From: Gammaproteobacteria bacterium
GTDB taxonomy: Bacteria; Pseudomonadota; Gammaproteobacteria; BMS3Bbin11
Direction: 5' to 3'
Length of the DNA: 39,163 nt
Assembly: GCA_013150915.1 (NCBI GenBank)
Contig: JAADJE010000062.1
Location: forward strand, 1-39,163
Made by a program: the position numbers and the translations under genes. Positions 27,524 to 36,013 of the stretch are shown in pieces. Within the stretch, counting starts at the first letter, position 1. Every line of letters begins with the position of its first letter. The notes under the pieces were generated by a model. The model was not told where the DNA came from. It was given only the letters and a program-made list of their open reading frames with translations, and did not search any database.

Positions 27524-29530
27524 TCAATGACTGCCGACAGTTAGTATATGAGTGAAAAATTCGGCTTCCTTCTCCAGCGCATCAATACGGGTCTCCAGGC
27601 ACCTAAAGCCATGACCCTCCCCGGGGTACTCAATATACTGATGATAGATCCCACGCGCCTGTAGACTCCTAACCAGTTCACGGGAAAGTTCGGGTGGAAC
27701 CACTTTATCTTCAAGCCCCTGAAAAACAATCATTGGACTTTTTAATGATGCCAGATCATGCAATGGCGAACGATCATAATATGGGCTCCCAGGCTGGTCT
27801 GATTCCGAAGCATCATACGTTGCCGCAAGCAGACCATCGAGATAGTGGGCTTCGAATTTATGGGTGACCGCCATCAGGGTCACCAGATTACCGATGCCGT
27901 AATAACAAGCTCCGGCACAGAATAGATCGGGAAAAAGTGTCAACGCCCTTAATACAAGGTAGCCGCCGGCACTGCCGCCGCGAATACATATCTGTTGCGG
28001 ATGGGCAAGTTTCTGCTCAATTGCATACTCGACTGCATTGGCTATATCCAGACTGTCTATCAAACCCCATTGCCCCCGTAGAGACTGGCGGTAACTTCGG
28101 CCATAACCTGTACTGCCCCGGTGATTCACATCGAGTACGGCAAAGCCACGCCCGGTCCAGTATTGGTGCTGATAATTCAGCGCACTGTCGCAGCGTGATG
28201 TAGGGCCACCATGCACCATCACCAACAATGGCGGTTTATCACCTGCCGGGGCCTGAAAAAGGTGATTTTTTGGTTGATAATACCAGGCGTACGAGCGCTC
28301 ACCGTCAGAGGTACAATAAGACAGATGTTCCGGAACACTGATATCAACATCATCCAGCAGTGGTTCCGACGAAAACCATTCACTTATTTCTCTGTTTTCT
28401 ATTGAACAAACATGCGCCGCAGTTGCTCGGCTAAAGCTGGCCGCCGCATAGACTACCGCCTCCCGTCCCACGGGTGAAAGTTGAGACAGTCCTGTCGCAC
28501 ATTCAGCATCGAACACGCTGACTGTAGAATGCAACAGATCAATCTCGACCAACTGATCGCTGCCACTCAGGGTCCGGGCGGCTATAATCCGCTCTTCGTG
28601 CAGCACGGCATAACGTTGTTGGCCGAATATCCAGTGTGCCTCACCGTATTCGCTGGCATCATTCGTAATGCGTACTACCGACTGCCCATCCCAGGCATAT
28701 AAATCCCAGCAATCTGCCTGTAAACCCCTTTCATCATCCCGGCCGTCCAGTGCAAAAAAAAGTCGTCCGGCCGGTGAGTATTGCAACTGACAAACTGCAC
28801 ATTCAACACCACCAGCGATGATCTCTATTGAAGATGTCTTTACAGACAGACTTCCCTGATTATCCCATAAGATCCCGGTCTTTAGCAGACTGCCATCCCA
28901 GGGCATTTGTGGGTGATTCCATTCTATCCAGGCAAGCTGTAAGCCATCAGGTGAGATGACAGGATTGGCGTAAAAGTCCGCACCACTGACCAGTGTATAT
29001 GGCCTGGCAGGTAGCCCTTTTTTCAGTGGCAGTGCACACAGGGTGTTCTCGTTTTCGCCATCCACCACGGGATGCTCCCGTACGAAAATCAAATATTCAC
29101 CTCCTCCTGTCAGCTGGAAATCGATGAACATATCCTGACTGTCTGCTGCAGTCAGTGGCTCAGGCAAAACCAGTGGTGAGAGTTCCTGTTTGTATATTCG
29201 CCGGTCGACGTCATTACTGAACCAGACATGTTCATCAGCCAGCAGGAAGGCCTTGCCGCCGTATTCATGCACCCGACTGCGAATATTAAAACCATCCGCT
29301 GTCAGGGTTTCTTTTGTTCCGTCAGACTGCCGTCTGACCAGGACACAGCGGCCACCTTCGGCGGCCCGTTGCTCAAGACAGTAAAACTGTTCCCTATAAA
29401 ATGCAGGATACTGTGGCGGTGGCGCCTGTGAGTAGAGCTGTCGAGGATTCAGCCTTGCCTGCCACTGGAGGAATGGGAGTATGTCTACAGGCAATTCAGG
29501 TACAAGCCTTTCAGAGAAGCGCTGATTCAA
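27524..29530 (-). CDS. S9 family prolyl oligopeptidase-like serine peptidase
   Basis: A 668-residue protein with an N-terminal beta-propeller (about 1-400) and a C-terminal alpha/beta hydrolase. The catalytic serine is in GGSAGGYL (about 517), the Asp in GLEDKVVPPE (about 606) and the His in GEGHGF (about 640). NHRGSTGYGRSYR is the family's pre-nucleophile segment. No signal peptide is evident, so it is probably a cytoplasmic oligopeptidase or acylaminoacyl peptidase. Its start overlaps the 3' end of the aminotransferase gene by 20 bases. No other in-frame ATG is near, which favours this start and coupling. Confidence 0.88.
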   Translation of the reverse strand: MNQRFSERLVPELPVDILPFLQWQARLNPRQLYSQAPPPQYPAFYREQFYCLEQRAAEGGRCVLVRRQSDGTKETLTADGFNIRSRVHEYGGKAFLLADEHVWFSNDVDRRIYKQELSPLVLPEPLTAADSQDMFIDFQLTGGGEYLIFVREHPVVDGENENTLCALPLKKGLPARPYTLVSGADFYANPVISPDGLQLAWIEWNHPQMPWDGSLLKTGILWDNQGSLSVKTSSIEIIAGGVECAVCQLQYSPAGRLFFALDGRDDERGLQADCWDLYAWDGQSVVRITNDASEYGEAHWIFGQQRYAVLHEERIIAARTLSGSDQLVEIDLLHSTVSVFDAECATGLSQLSPVGREAVVYAAASFSRATAAHVCSIENREISEWFSSEPLLDDVDISVPEHLSYCTSDGERSYAWYYQPKNHLFQAPAGDKPPLLVMVHGGPTSRCDSALNYQHQYWTGRGFAVLDVNHRGSTGYGRSYRQSLRGQWGLIDSLDIANAVEYAIEQKLAHPQQICIRGGSAGGYLVLRALTLFPDLFCAGACYYGIGNLVTLMAVTHKFEAHYLDGLLAATYDASESDQPGSPYYDRSPLHDLASLKSPMIVFQGLEDKVVPPELSRELVRSLQARGIYHQYIEYPGEGHGFRCLETRIDALEKEAEFFTHILTVGSH

Positions 29531-30623
29531 TCACCTGACAAACCCTATCAACCTGCTGCGCTGTCATATCGGGGAAAACAGGCAAAGAAACCACTTCATT
29601 GCCCAGTGCGACCGAGACAGGGAAATCGGCAGCGTTGTATTCCAGATATTGATAGACTTCCTGCAAGGCCAGCGGGGCGGGATAACAGGTCGAATTACCA
29701 ATAGCGTTCTCCATCAGCGCCTGCCGTATCATATCTCTGTCTGCGCTGCGGATGGTATAAAGATTAAAGACATGTGAGCCATTTTTAGGCCGGGCGGGAC
29801 AGGTAATCCCCAGTTTTGCCAACCTTTCGTCATACAGACCCGCAATACGCTGGCGTGAAGCAATGTTATCACCCAGTTTTTTCAGCTTGAGTCGCAACAG
29901 AGCTGCCTGCACTTCATCAAGTCGGCTGTTCATGCCGACTTCATCATGCTGGAAAGCGGTGGCCGCACCATGGTTACGCAATTTTCGAACGGCTTCTGCA
30001 ATCTCATCACTGTCAGTGGTCAACAAACCGCCATCGCCATAACAGCCCAGCACCTTGGTCGGGTAAAAACTGAAACAACCGGTGTTGCCCATACTGCCGA
30101 CACGTTGTCCATTATGCTGTGCACCAAATGCCTGTGCGGCATCTTCTACCACTGCAAGATCGTATTTTTGTGCGATTGCATCAATAGCAGTCATATCAAC
30201 CGGGTTACCAAAGAGGTGAACCGGGATAATGGCACGGGTTTTTTCCGTTACGGCCTGTTCAACAAGCACTGGATTGATATTGAAACTATCGACTTCGATA
30301 TCGACAAATACAGGCCTGGCACCAACCATATCGATAACTTCAGACGTAGCAAAAAAGGTGTAAGGGGTTGTGATTACCTCGTCACCCGGGCAAATTCCCA
30401 GGGCGCGCAAGGACAGGTACAGGGCATCCGTCCCATTCGCCACGCCGATAGCATGCCGGGTCCCGATAAACTCAGCCGCCTCTTTTTCAAAGGCATGGAG
30501 ATTCGGTCCCAGTATCCAGCTGCCACGCGCGCCATCTTCTATAATCATGGCGAACCACTCATCTTTAAGAGCATCGAATTCCTTGCTCAGATCGAGATAG
30601 GGGACGCCTTCAGGTTTTGACAT
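29511..30623 (-). CDS. DegT/DnrJ/EryC1/StrS aminotransferase (GnnB- or WbpE-like)
   Basis: A 370-residue PLP-dependent sugar aminotransferase. VANGTDALYLSLRALG binds PLP, VVEDAAQAFGA has the conserved Asp, and CFSFYPTKVLG holds the Schiff-base lysine. NSRLDEVQAALLRLKL is typical. It adds an amino group to a keto-sugar nucleotide. The oxidoreductase directly upstream (1 base apart) would supply the 3-keto substrate. This pair is the layout of GnnA/GnnB (UDP-GlcNAc3N for lipid A) and WbpB/WbpE (O-antigen sugar). The two cannot be separated by eye. No other LPS genes are adjacent. Confidence 0.88.
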   Translation of the reverse strand: MSKPEGVPYLDLSKEFDALKDEWFAMIIEDGARGSWILGPNLHAFEKEAAEFIGTRHAIGVANGTDALYLSLRALGICPGDEVITTPYTFFATSEVIDMVGARPVFVDIEVDSFNINPVLVEQAVTEKTRAIIPVHLFGNPVDMTAIDAIAQKYDLAVVEDAAQAFGAQHNGQRVGSMGNTGCFSFYPTKVLGCYGDGGLLTTDSDEIAEAVRKLRNHGAATAFQHDEVGMNSRLDEVQAALLRLKLKKLGDNIASRQRIAGLYDERLAKLGITCPARPKNGSHVFNLYTIRSADRDMIRQALMENAIGNSTCYPAPLALQEVYQYLEYNAADFPVSVALGNEVVSLPVFPDMTAQQVDRVCQVIESALL

Positions 30624-30624
30624 A

Positions 30625-31578
30625 TTACTGTGTTCCGCTGCCTGCTTTTATGATGTCTGTCACCTGCATAGCGACACGCAGGGCCTCCATGCCATCTTCT
30701 CCACTCACCAGCGGATTAACACCATCACGGACGACTTCAATGAAATGTTTCAGTTCGGCATCCAACGGCTGGCTGGGTGTAATACTGTGGCTCTCATAGA
30801 CAATCTCGGGAAAATTCTGACCGTCAGGAATATCGCCCGGGTACGCGACTTCTAGCTGTTGATCAACAAAATTAATGGCCCTGTAGCTGTTTCGACCGAA
30901 CACCCTGATACGTCTGAATTTTCTGCTGGATACCCGACTTGCCGTGACATTAGCAACAGCACCGTTGGTAAACTCCAGTCGGGCATTGGCGATGTCAACA
31001 TGATCAGTGAGCACCGGTGTACCGGTCGCCGAAATGGAAGCCAACTTTTCACCCACCAGTGACAGCACAATATCGATATCATGAATCATCAGGTCGGTGA
31101 CCACATCAACGTCAGTTGCCCGTTCGACAAACGGCCCGAGTCGGTGTGCTTCGATAAAGCGCGGTTCAGTAACACGGTCAGCCAGCGCCATAACACCGGC
31201 ATTGAAGCGTTCAAGATGCCCGATTTGCAGTGTAGCACCATGCTTACGTGCTGCCTCCACTATTATCCCAGCATCCTCCAGCGTCGACGCCACAGGTTTC
31301 TCCAGCAGCATATGAATGCCTTTTTCAAGATAAGGAACTGCAACTTGCCTGTGTAAGGAAGTCGGCACGACAACGCTGACGACATCGACTTCATCCAGCA
31401 AAGCCATTGGATCGTAATAGGCACGGGTATCGTACTTACCGGCGACCCGGTTCGCTGTCTCGTGATCTGTATCGATAACACCAACCAGTTCTACACCGGG
31501 CATATCGTTGTAGATACGTGCATGAAAGCGACCCAGATAACCGACACCGATAACCCCTACGCGTAACACTTCGTTCAT
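30625..31578 (-). CDS. Gfo/Idh/MocA oxidoreductase (GnnA- or WbpB-like)
   Basis: A 317-residue NAD(P)-dependent sugar oxidoreductase. The N-terminal VGVIGVGYLGRFHARIY is the Rossmann GxGxxG, VVVPTSLH and LLEKPVA carry the EKP catalytic lysine, and HDIDIVLSLVG the conserved His/Asp. It probably oxidises the 3-hydroxyl of a UDP-sugar, passing the ketone to the aminotransferase that follows 1 base later. It heads the minus-strand run that continues down to hflD, and its promoter should lie in the 147-base gap to the divergent SDR. Confidence 0.88.
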   Translation of the reverse strand: MNEVLRVGVIGVGYLGRFHARIYNDMPGVELVGVIDTDHETANRVAGKYDTRAYYDPMALLDEVDVVSVVVPTSLHRQVAVPYLEKGIHMLLEKPVASTLEDAGIIVEAARKHGATLQIGHLERFNAGVMALADRVTEPRFIEAHRLGPFVERATDVDVVTDLMIHDIDIVLSLVGEKLASISATGTPVLTDHVDIANARLEFTNGAVANVTASRVSSRKFRRIRVFGRNSYRAINFVDQQLEVAYPGDIPDGQNFPEIVYESHSITPSQPLDAELKHFIEVVRDGVNPLVSGEDGMEALRVAMQVTDIIKAGSGTQ

Positions 31579-31725
31579 AATCTAACACTTACCTGTGGAT
31601 GGCTCATGATAAGCTTTGTCTCCAGTAGAAATACCGTATCCGTCCATTTTAATCGATTTCGCCTTCCAGGTAACCTATAAAGGGGGCTCCATCAATCCAG
31701 GAAGACCTATTTAGGGGGTCTAAAG

Positions 31726-32574
31726 ATGAACAGTACGCAAGATTCCCGTAAGGTGCTGATCACGGGTTGCTCCAGCGGTATCGGCCTCACCCTGGCAACG
31801 GGTTTGCATGAGCGGGGTTACCGGGTATATGCCAGTGTGCGGAAAAAACAGGATGTTGAAAAAATTCGGCAGATGGGCCTGAATTGTGTGCAGCTGGATC
31901 TGGCAAACACGGGTTCAATACGACAGGCTGTAGAGGAGGTGTTGGGGCAAACTGGCAACCAGCTGTACGCGCTCATCAACAACGGTGCCTACGGTCAACC
32001 GGGTGCTGTCGAAGACCTGAGTAGCGATGTATTACGCCGCCAGTTTGAAACAAACCTGTTCGGGACTCATGAACTGACTCGACTTCTTATCCCCAGACTG
32101 AGACAACAGCCGCGTAGTCATATTATTCAGATCAGTTCATTGCTGGGATTTATCTGCCTGCCCTATCGAGGGGCCTACAATGCCAGCAAATATGCCCTGG
32201 AAGCACTGACCGATACCATGAGACTGGAGCTCGCCAGCAGCGGGGTATATATAAGCCTGATCGAACCCGGCCCTGTCGCCAGCCATTTTCGGAAAAATGC
32301 CTACCGAGCATTTACCTCAGCGATCAATCCTGAAAACAGTATTTACAGAGAAGCCTATCAAAAAGAAATAAACCGCATGCAGTCAGACAAGCCGGTTCCC
32401 TTTACCCTGCCAGCCGATGCAGTACTGAAAAAAGTCATTCATGCACTGGAAAGCAAAAAGCCCCGCATACGTTACACGGTGACAAAACCTGCTCACGTGT
32501 TTAAACTTCTGAAACGAATATTGCCCGATCGGTGGATGGATTCGATTTTGATTTTGGCTTCAGGGCATAAATGA
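31726..32574 (+). CDS. Short-chain dehydrogenase/reductase
   Basis: A 282-residue classical SDR. TGCSSGIG (about 14-21) is the cofactor site, INNGAYG the NNAG-like strand, ISSLLG supplies the catalytic Ser and YNASK the Tyr/Lys. A C-terminal extension (RYTVTKPAHVFKLLKRILPDRWMD) resembles the YbbO-like group of NADP aldehyde reductases. The substrate is unknown. Preceded by AGGGGGT before the ATG. Divergent from the oxidoreductase gene and single in its transcription unit. Confidence 0.85.
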   Translation: MNSTQDSRKVLITGCSSGIGLTLATGLHERGYRVYASVRKKQDVEKIRQMGLNCVQLDLANTGSIRQAVEEVLGQTGNQLYALINNGAYGQPGAVEDLSSDVLRRQFETNLFGTHELTRLLIPRLRQQPRSHIIQISSLLGFICLPYRGAYNASKYALEALTDTMRLELASSGVYISLIEPGPVASHFRKNAYRAFTSAINPENSIYREAYQKEINRMQSDKPVPFTLPADAVLKKVIHALESKKPRIRYTVTKPAHVFKLLKRILPDRWMDSILILASGHK

Positions 32575-32616
32575 AACTAAATTCGTATCAGACAAACCAC
32601 TAAAATATTTTCCTCT

Positions 32617-32788
32617 CGCAGGGGTCGCAGAGAACGCGGGGAGATCAAAGTCTTTGTTTTTATTGAAAAGGGTTGTTTCTCTGGGTTCCCTGCATCCCAA
32701 GCACCACGACAACGACAACGACAACGACAGCAAAATAAGATCAGGTTAACGGGACAGCAGTGGTTTTACGTAAAACATACGTAAAACC
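32617..32788. repeat. Repeat island: 9-mer run, CGACAA hexamers, 14-bp word and hairpin
   Basis: The 228-base gap between the convergent SDR and DUF1015 genes holds four repeat types. 32617-32643 has three imperfect 9-base units like TCGCAGGGG. 32707-32730 has three CGACAA units plus one variant. 32745-32758 is GTTAACGGGACAGC, found inverted at 37931-37944. 32762-32788 is a hairpin with arms GGTTTTACGT and a 7-base loop. No gene is visible. The hairpin has no good T-run, so a terminator role is unproven. Confidence 0.7.
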
Positions 32789-32802
32789 TAAATTGCCGTT
32801 TT

Positions 32803-34044
32803 TCAATCCAGCACGTACGATACCAGCCCATCTGCAAGTTTGGGCTCGAACCAGGTGGATTTAGGTGGCATGACTTTGCCGGCATCGGCAACCGCCATCA
32901 GTTCATCCAGACCGGTGGGGTAAAGAGAAAAGGCCAGCACCATTTCACCACTGTTGACACGTTTCTCAAGCTCATCCAGACCGCGTATACCGCCGACGAA
33001 ATCGATGCGTGTATCATACCTCGGATCGCTGATGTTGAGGATGGGGGCTATCAGATTGCTATCCAGCACTTGAACATCCAGCTTTTCTACAGAATCACGG
33101 GAGGTCATCAGATCATCGTGTATCGTCAGGCAATACCACTGCCCGTCCAGGTACATACCGTAGAGCCCTTTACTCCCCGGTTTAACTGCTGCTGCAGATT
33201 TTTCAATGTCGAAGCTTTTAGCAACCTGTGACAGGAATTCTTCTTTCGATAAGCCATTCAGGTCTGCAATTACCCGGTTATAATCAATAATCTCCACCTG
33301 ATCATCAGGAAACAGTACCGCCAGGAAATACTTGCAGGAGCGGTTCCCAGCAAGCTTATATTCATTCATCGCACAAACCCGGCTGGCCGCCGCAGAACGA
33401 TGATGTCCATCCGCGATATACAAATAATCCAGGTGACTGAATACCGCATCAAATTGTACGAGCCGTTGGGTATCATCAATCACCCAGAAGCGGTGCCGTA
33501 CACCATCCTCGGAGGTTAAATCATAGACCGGTCTTTCACACTTTTTTTGTTCGACCAGTTGATCTACATCATCCCGTTGTCGATAGGTCAGAAATACCGG
33601 GCCGGTCTGCGCGCGCAATGCCCTGATCTGCTTGACGCGATCATCCTCTTTTACCGGTCGGGTAGATTCATGTTTACGAATGATGTTTTTATCATAGGCC
33701 TCGATTGATGCGGCGGCTGCTATTCCAGTTTGTACATGTTCACCCATGGTCAGTTCGTAGATGTAATAACAGGGTTCGTCATCACGAACAAGGATCCCCT
33801 CATCAATCATCTTCGCAAAGTTTTCAGCACCACGCTGGTAAACGGACTCATCATACGGATTCGTGCCTTGCGGCAGGTCTATTTCGGGTTTAGAAACATG
33901 CAAAAAACTCCAGGGCCTATTTCTGGCCAACTCACGTGCCTCAGCAGTATTGACGACGTCATAGGGTGGCGCGATTACATCAGCCACCCTGTCAGCAACG
34001 GGCCGCAGGCCTCGAAACGGGGAAAGAAGTTTCATATTTTCCAT
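32803..34044 (-). CDS. DUF1015 family protein
   Basis: A 413-residue soluble protein of the DUF1015 family, with FRGLRPVADRVADVIAPPYDVV at the start, RKHESTRPVKEDDRVKQIRAL in the middle and YIADGHHRSAAASRV (ADGHHR signature, about 212). Some members of the family have been linked to kinase-like activity, but the function here is unknown. The start is either this Met or the one three codons later (MKLLSPFRG). No sign of disruption. Confidence 0.85.
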   Translation of the reverse strand: MENMKLLSPFRGLRPVADRVADVIAPPYDVVNTAEARELARNRPWSFLHVSKPEIDLPQGTNPYDESVYQRGAENFAKMIDEGILVRDDEPCYYIYELTMGEHVQTGIAAAASIEAYDKNIIRKHESTRPVKEDDRVKQIRALRAQTGPVFLTYRQRDDVDQLVEQKKCERPVYDLTSEDGVRHRFWVIDDTQRLVQFDAVFSHLDYLYIADGHHRSAAASRVCAMNEYKLAGNRSCKYFLAVLFPDDQVEIIDYNRVIADLNGLSKEEFLSQVAKSFDIEKSAAAVKPGSKGLYGMYLDGQWYCLTIHDDLMTSRDSVEKLDVQVLDSNLIAPILNISDPRYDTRIDFVGGIRGLDELEKRVNSGEMVLAFSLYPTGLDELMAVADAGKVMPPKSTWFEPKLADGLVSYVLD

Positions 34045-34199
34045 ATCCGGTTACGGGTGATATTTCGATCTATTAGATTCAACAAAATTCGTCATTATAC
34101 AAGATTGTTTTCCCTGAGATGAGCATAATATACTGCACACTAATGAATAGAGTCCCCGATAGGGTGTTTAGAAAAATTAACAACTTCTGGAGCCACAGT

Positions 34200-34754
34200 A
34201 TGACCGAGCCAATTTCGAATACCGATCAGATTCGACGGTTTCACGCACAATTTATCAACGCCATCGCTGAGGCCTGCACGAAGCCTGATGAGCGTAACCA
34301 ACTGGAACTGCTACTGAAACAGGCAGAACAGGCCGGATGGAAAGACCTGGTTTCCGTTATTCGTAAAATCCATACCGGACAGAGAGAGACCGGCATATTG
34401 GAGATACTGGATGAAGAAGATCACGTGATCGCCAGCAGCATCCTGCAGGGGATACAGAACCCCGCCACCTTGCCCGATCCGGAACAGAAACCGGATGGTT
34501 CGATGGCAGCTCCCGGCCTGGCATCAATGATACAGGCAGCCGCTACCGGCAATGCCCAGGCCCTGTCTCTACTGGGAAACATGGGTGAACAAATGTCAAA
34601 AGTGGGTGGGGATATGTCCCGAATTTCTGGGATCTTCCGTCGCCTGCTTGGTGGTGAACGTGATCCGGATGCATTAACAAAAAGTATGACTAAACAGGCG
34701 AAAGGACTAACACTGTCTATTCTGGAAGAACTTGGGAAACTCGAAAGGCACTAG
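34200..34754 (+). CDS. Hypothetical protein, 184 residues
   Basis: A soluble, mostly helical protein with no signal peptide and no family I recognise. It has a Gln/Glu-rich N-terminal half (NQLELLLKQAEQAGWKDLVSVIRKI) and an Ala/Gly-rich C-terminal half (LASMIQAAATGNAQALSLLG). The frame is open upstream to 34119, but the ATG at 34200 has GGAG nine bases before it and is the better start. The stop TAG lies inside a CTAG directly at the edge of the third MITE-like copy, so the insertion may define or have altered the C-terminus. Its position before the agmatine genes may not be meaningful. Confidence 0.6.
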   Translation: MTEPISNTDQIRRFHAQFINAIAEACTKPDERNQLELLLKQAEQAGWKDLVSVIRKIHTGQRETGILEILDEEDHVIASSILQGIQNPATLPDPEQKPDGSMAAPGLASMIQAAATGNAQALSLLGNMGEQMSKVGGDMSRISGIFRRLLGGERDPDALTKSMTKQAKGLTLSILEELGKLERH

Positions 34755-34826
34755 GAGTCTCTATTTATTCTGGGTATATCAGATTGCGATTCAAAACCTC
34801 TCGTAGGGAAAAATTAAATGTAGGTC
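34755..34826. mobile_element. Short MITE-like remnant, copy 3
   Basis: After CTAG (34751-34754) comes GAGTCTCTATTTATTCTGG, a diverged version of the left end of copies 1 and 2. The AGATTGCGAT following (34781-34790) is also found in copy 1 (5579-5588). The rest is shortened, and the right end (TAGGTCC) is too diverged to place exactly. It fills the gap between the unknown gene and aguA. Confidence 0.5.
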
Positions 34827-34835
34827 CGAAGGTCA

Positions 34836-35861
34836 TTGAAACAATTTAAACCTCACCTTCCCGCTGAATGGGAACACCATAGCGGTGTCCTTATCAGCTG
34901 GCCGACAAAATCTACAGACTGGTACGATAACCTGGTAGATGCTGAGGCCACTTATGTTGAGCTGATTAAGTTAATTACACTGAATAACCATGTCTATATC
35001 TGCTGTTACGATTCAGATACCCGACAACATGTCCAGCAATGCTGTCGTGCAGTCGGCATTCCCTCTGAACGTTTTGAGCTCTTTACCATTCCCTATGACG
35101 ACACCTGGACAAGGGATTACGGTCCGATAAGCCTGGTCAGGAGAAACGAGACGGTATGGCTGAATTTTAGATTCAATGCATGGGGCAGTAAATACCCCTA
35201 TCAACAGGATAATCTTCTCACGCCATTACTGCACCAACAGTTCAGCCAGAAAATAATTCTTGAGAGTATCAATTTTGTCCTTGAAGGTGGCAGCATAGAG
35301 TGTGATGGCGATAATACTGTCTTAACAACCAGTGTCTGCCTGCTGGATTCAGCACGAAACTCGAACCTGTCGAAAAAACAGATTGAAGACAGATTAAAGT
35401 CTTCTCTCGGAGTTCAACGCATACTGTGGCTGGATCATGGACATATAGAAGGCGATGATACCGATACACATATCGACACATTGGCACGTTTTTGTTCCCC
35501 AGACACAATCACCTATGTGCAATGCAGAGACCCGATAGACCCACATTTTGAATCCCTGTCTAACATGGCAGAGCAGTTAAAATCGTTCACACAGACGAAT
35601 GGCCAGCCATACAATTTGATACCCCTGCCTCTCCCCACACCATGTTTCAATAAGCAGGGTCAGCGACTACCCGCTACCTATACCAACTTTCTGATACTTA
35701 ATGGCAGTGTATTGGTGCCCATCTATGGTGTTGAGACCGATACGCTGGCCCTGGCACAGCTACAGAAATGCTTTCCGAAACATGGGGTCATTCCTGTTCA
35801 GTGCCGGTCATTGTTAGAGCAATTTGGCAGTTTGCACTGCATCACGATGCAGATACTTTGA
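34836..35861 (+). CDS. aguA: Agmatine deiminase
   Basis: A 341-residue enzyme converting agmatine to N-carbamoylputrescine. WTRDYGP, LEGGSIE, GHIEGDDTDTHIDTLARF and the C-terminal GSLHCITMQ hold the conserved Asp, Glu, His and catalytic Cys of the guanidine-modifying family. The start is TTG at 34836, with GAAGGT just upstream. The nearest upstream ATG (34818) reads straight into a TAG stop. The ribosome site lies next to the MITE remnant. aguB follows after 152 bases, giving a two-step agmatine-to-putrescine route. Confidence 0.92.
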   Translation: MKQFKPHLPAEWEHHSGVLISWPTKSTDWYDNLVDAEATYVELIKLITLNNHVYICCYDSDTRQHVQQCCRAVGIPSERFELFTIPYDDTWTRDYGPISLVRRNETVWLNFRFNAWGSKYPYQQDNLLTPLLHQQFSQKIILESINFVLEGGSIECDGDNTVLTTSVCLLDSARNSNLSKKQIEDRLKSSLGVQRILWLDHGHIEGDDTDTHIDTLARFCSPDTITYVQCRDPIDPHFESLSNMAEQLKSFTQTNGQPYNLIPLPLPTPCFNKQGQRLPATYTNFLILNGSVLVPIYGVETDTLALAQLQKCFPKHGVIPVQCRSLLEQFGSLHCITMQIL

Positions 35862-35902
35862 AGTTTCAAGAGATGGATCATTAATAGAGAAAAAACTCAA
35901 TA

Positions 35903-35921
35903 GTAGGAGCGTCACGCCTAC
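35903..35921. repeat. Decayed REP-like hairpin
   Basis: GTAGGAGCGTCACGCCTAC can fold as GTAGG(A)GCG with CGCCTAC, one base bulged. It resembles the perfect hairpin at 11798-11822. It lies in the gap between aguA and aguB, which shows nothing else. Confidence 0.5.
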
Positions 35922-36013
35922 AAAATTAATAAGATGCCCTCAAGTTCCAGGACACCACAATCTACACTGCTATAATGTCATCCGATGAATATTAATGAAA
36001 AAACAAAATATTG

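Noticed and set aside
29946-30620. 224-residue plus-strand frame opposite the DegT aminotransferase
   Set aside because: It lies wholly antisense to a gene with complete PLP motifs, and its translation shows no domain. It is a reading-frame shadow.
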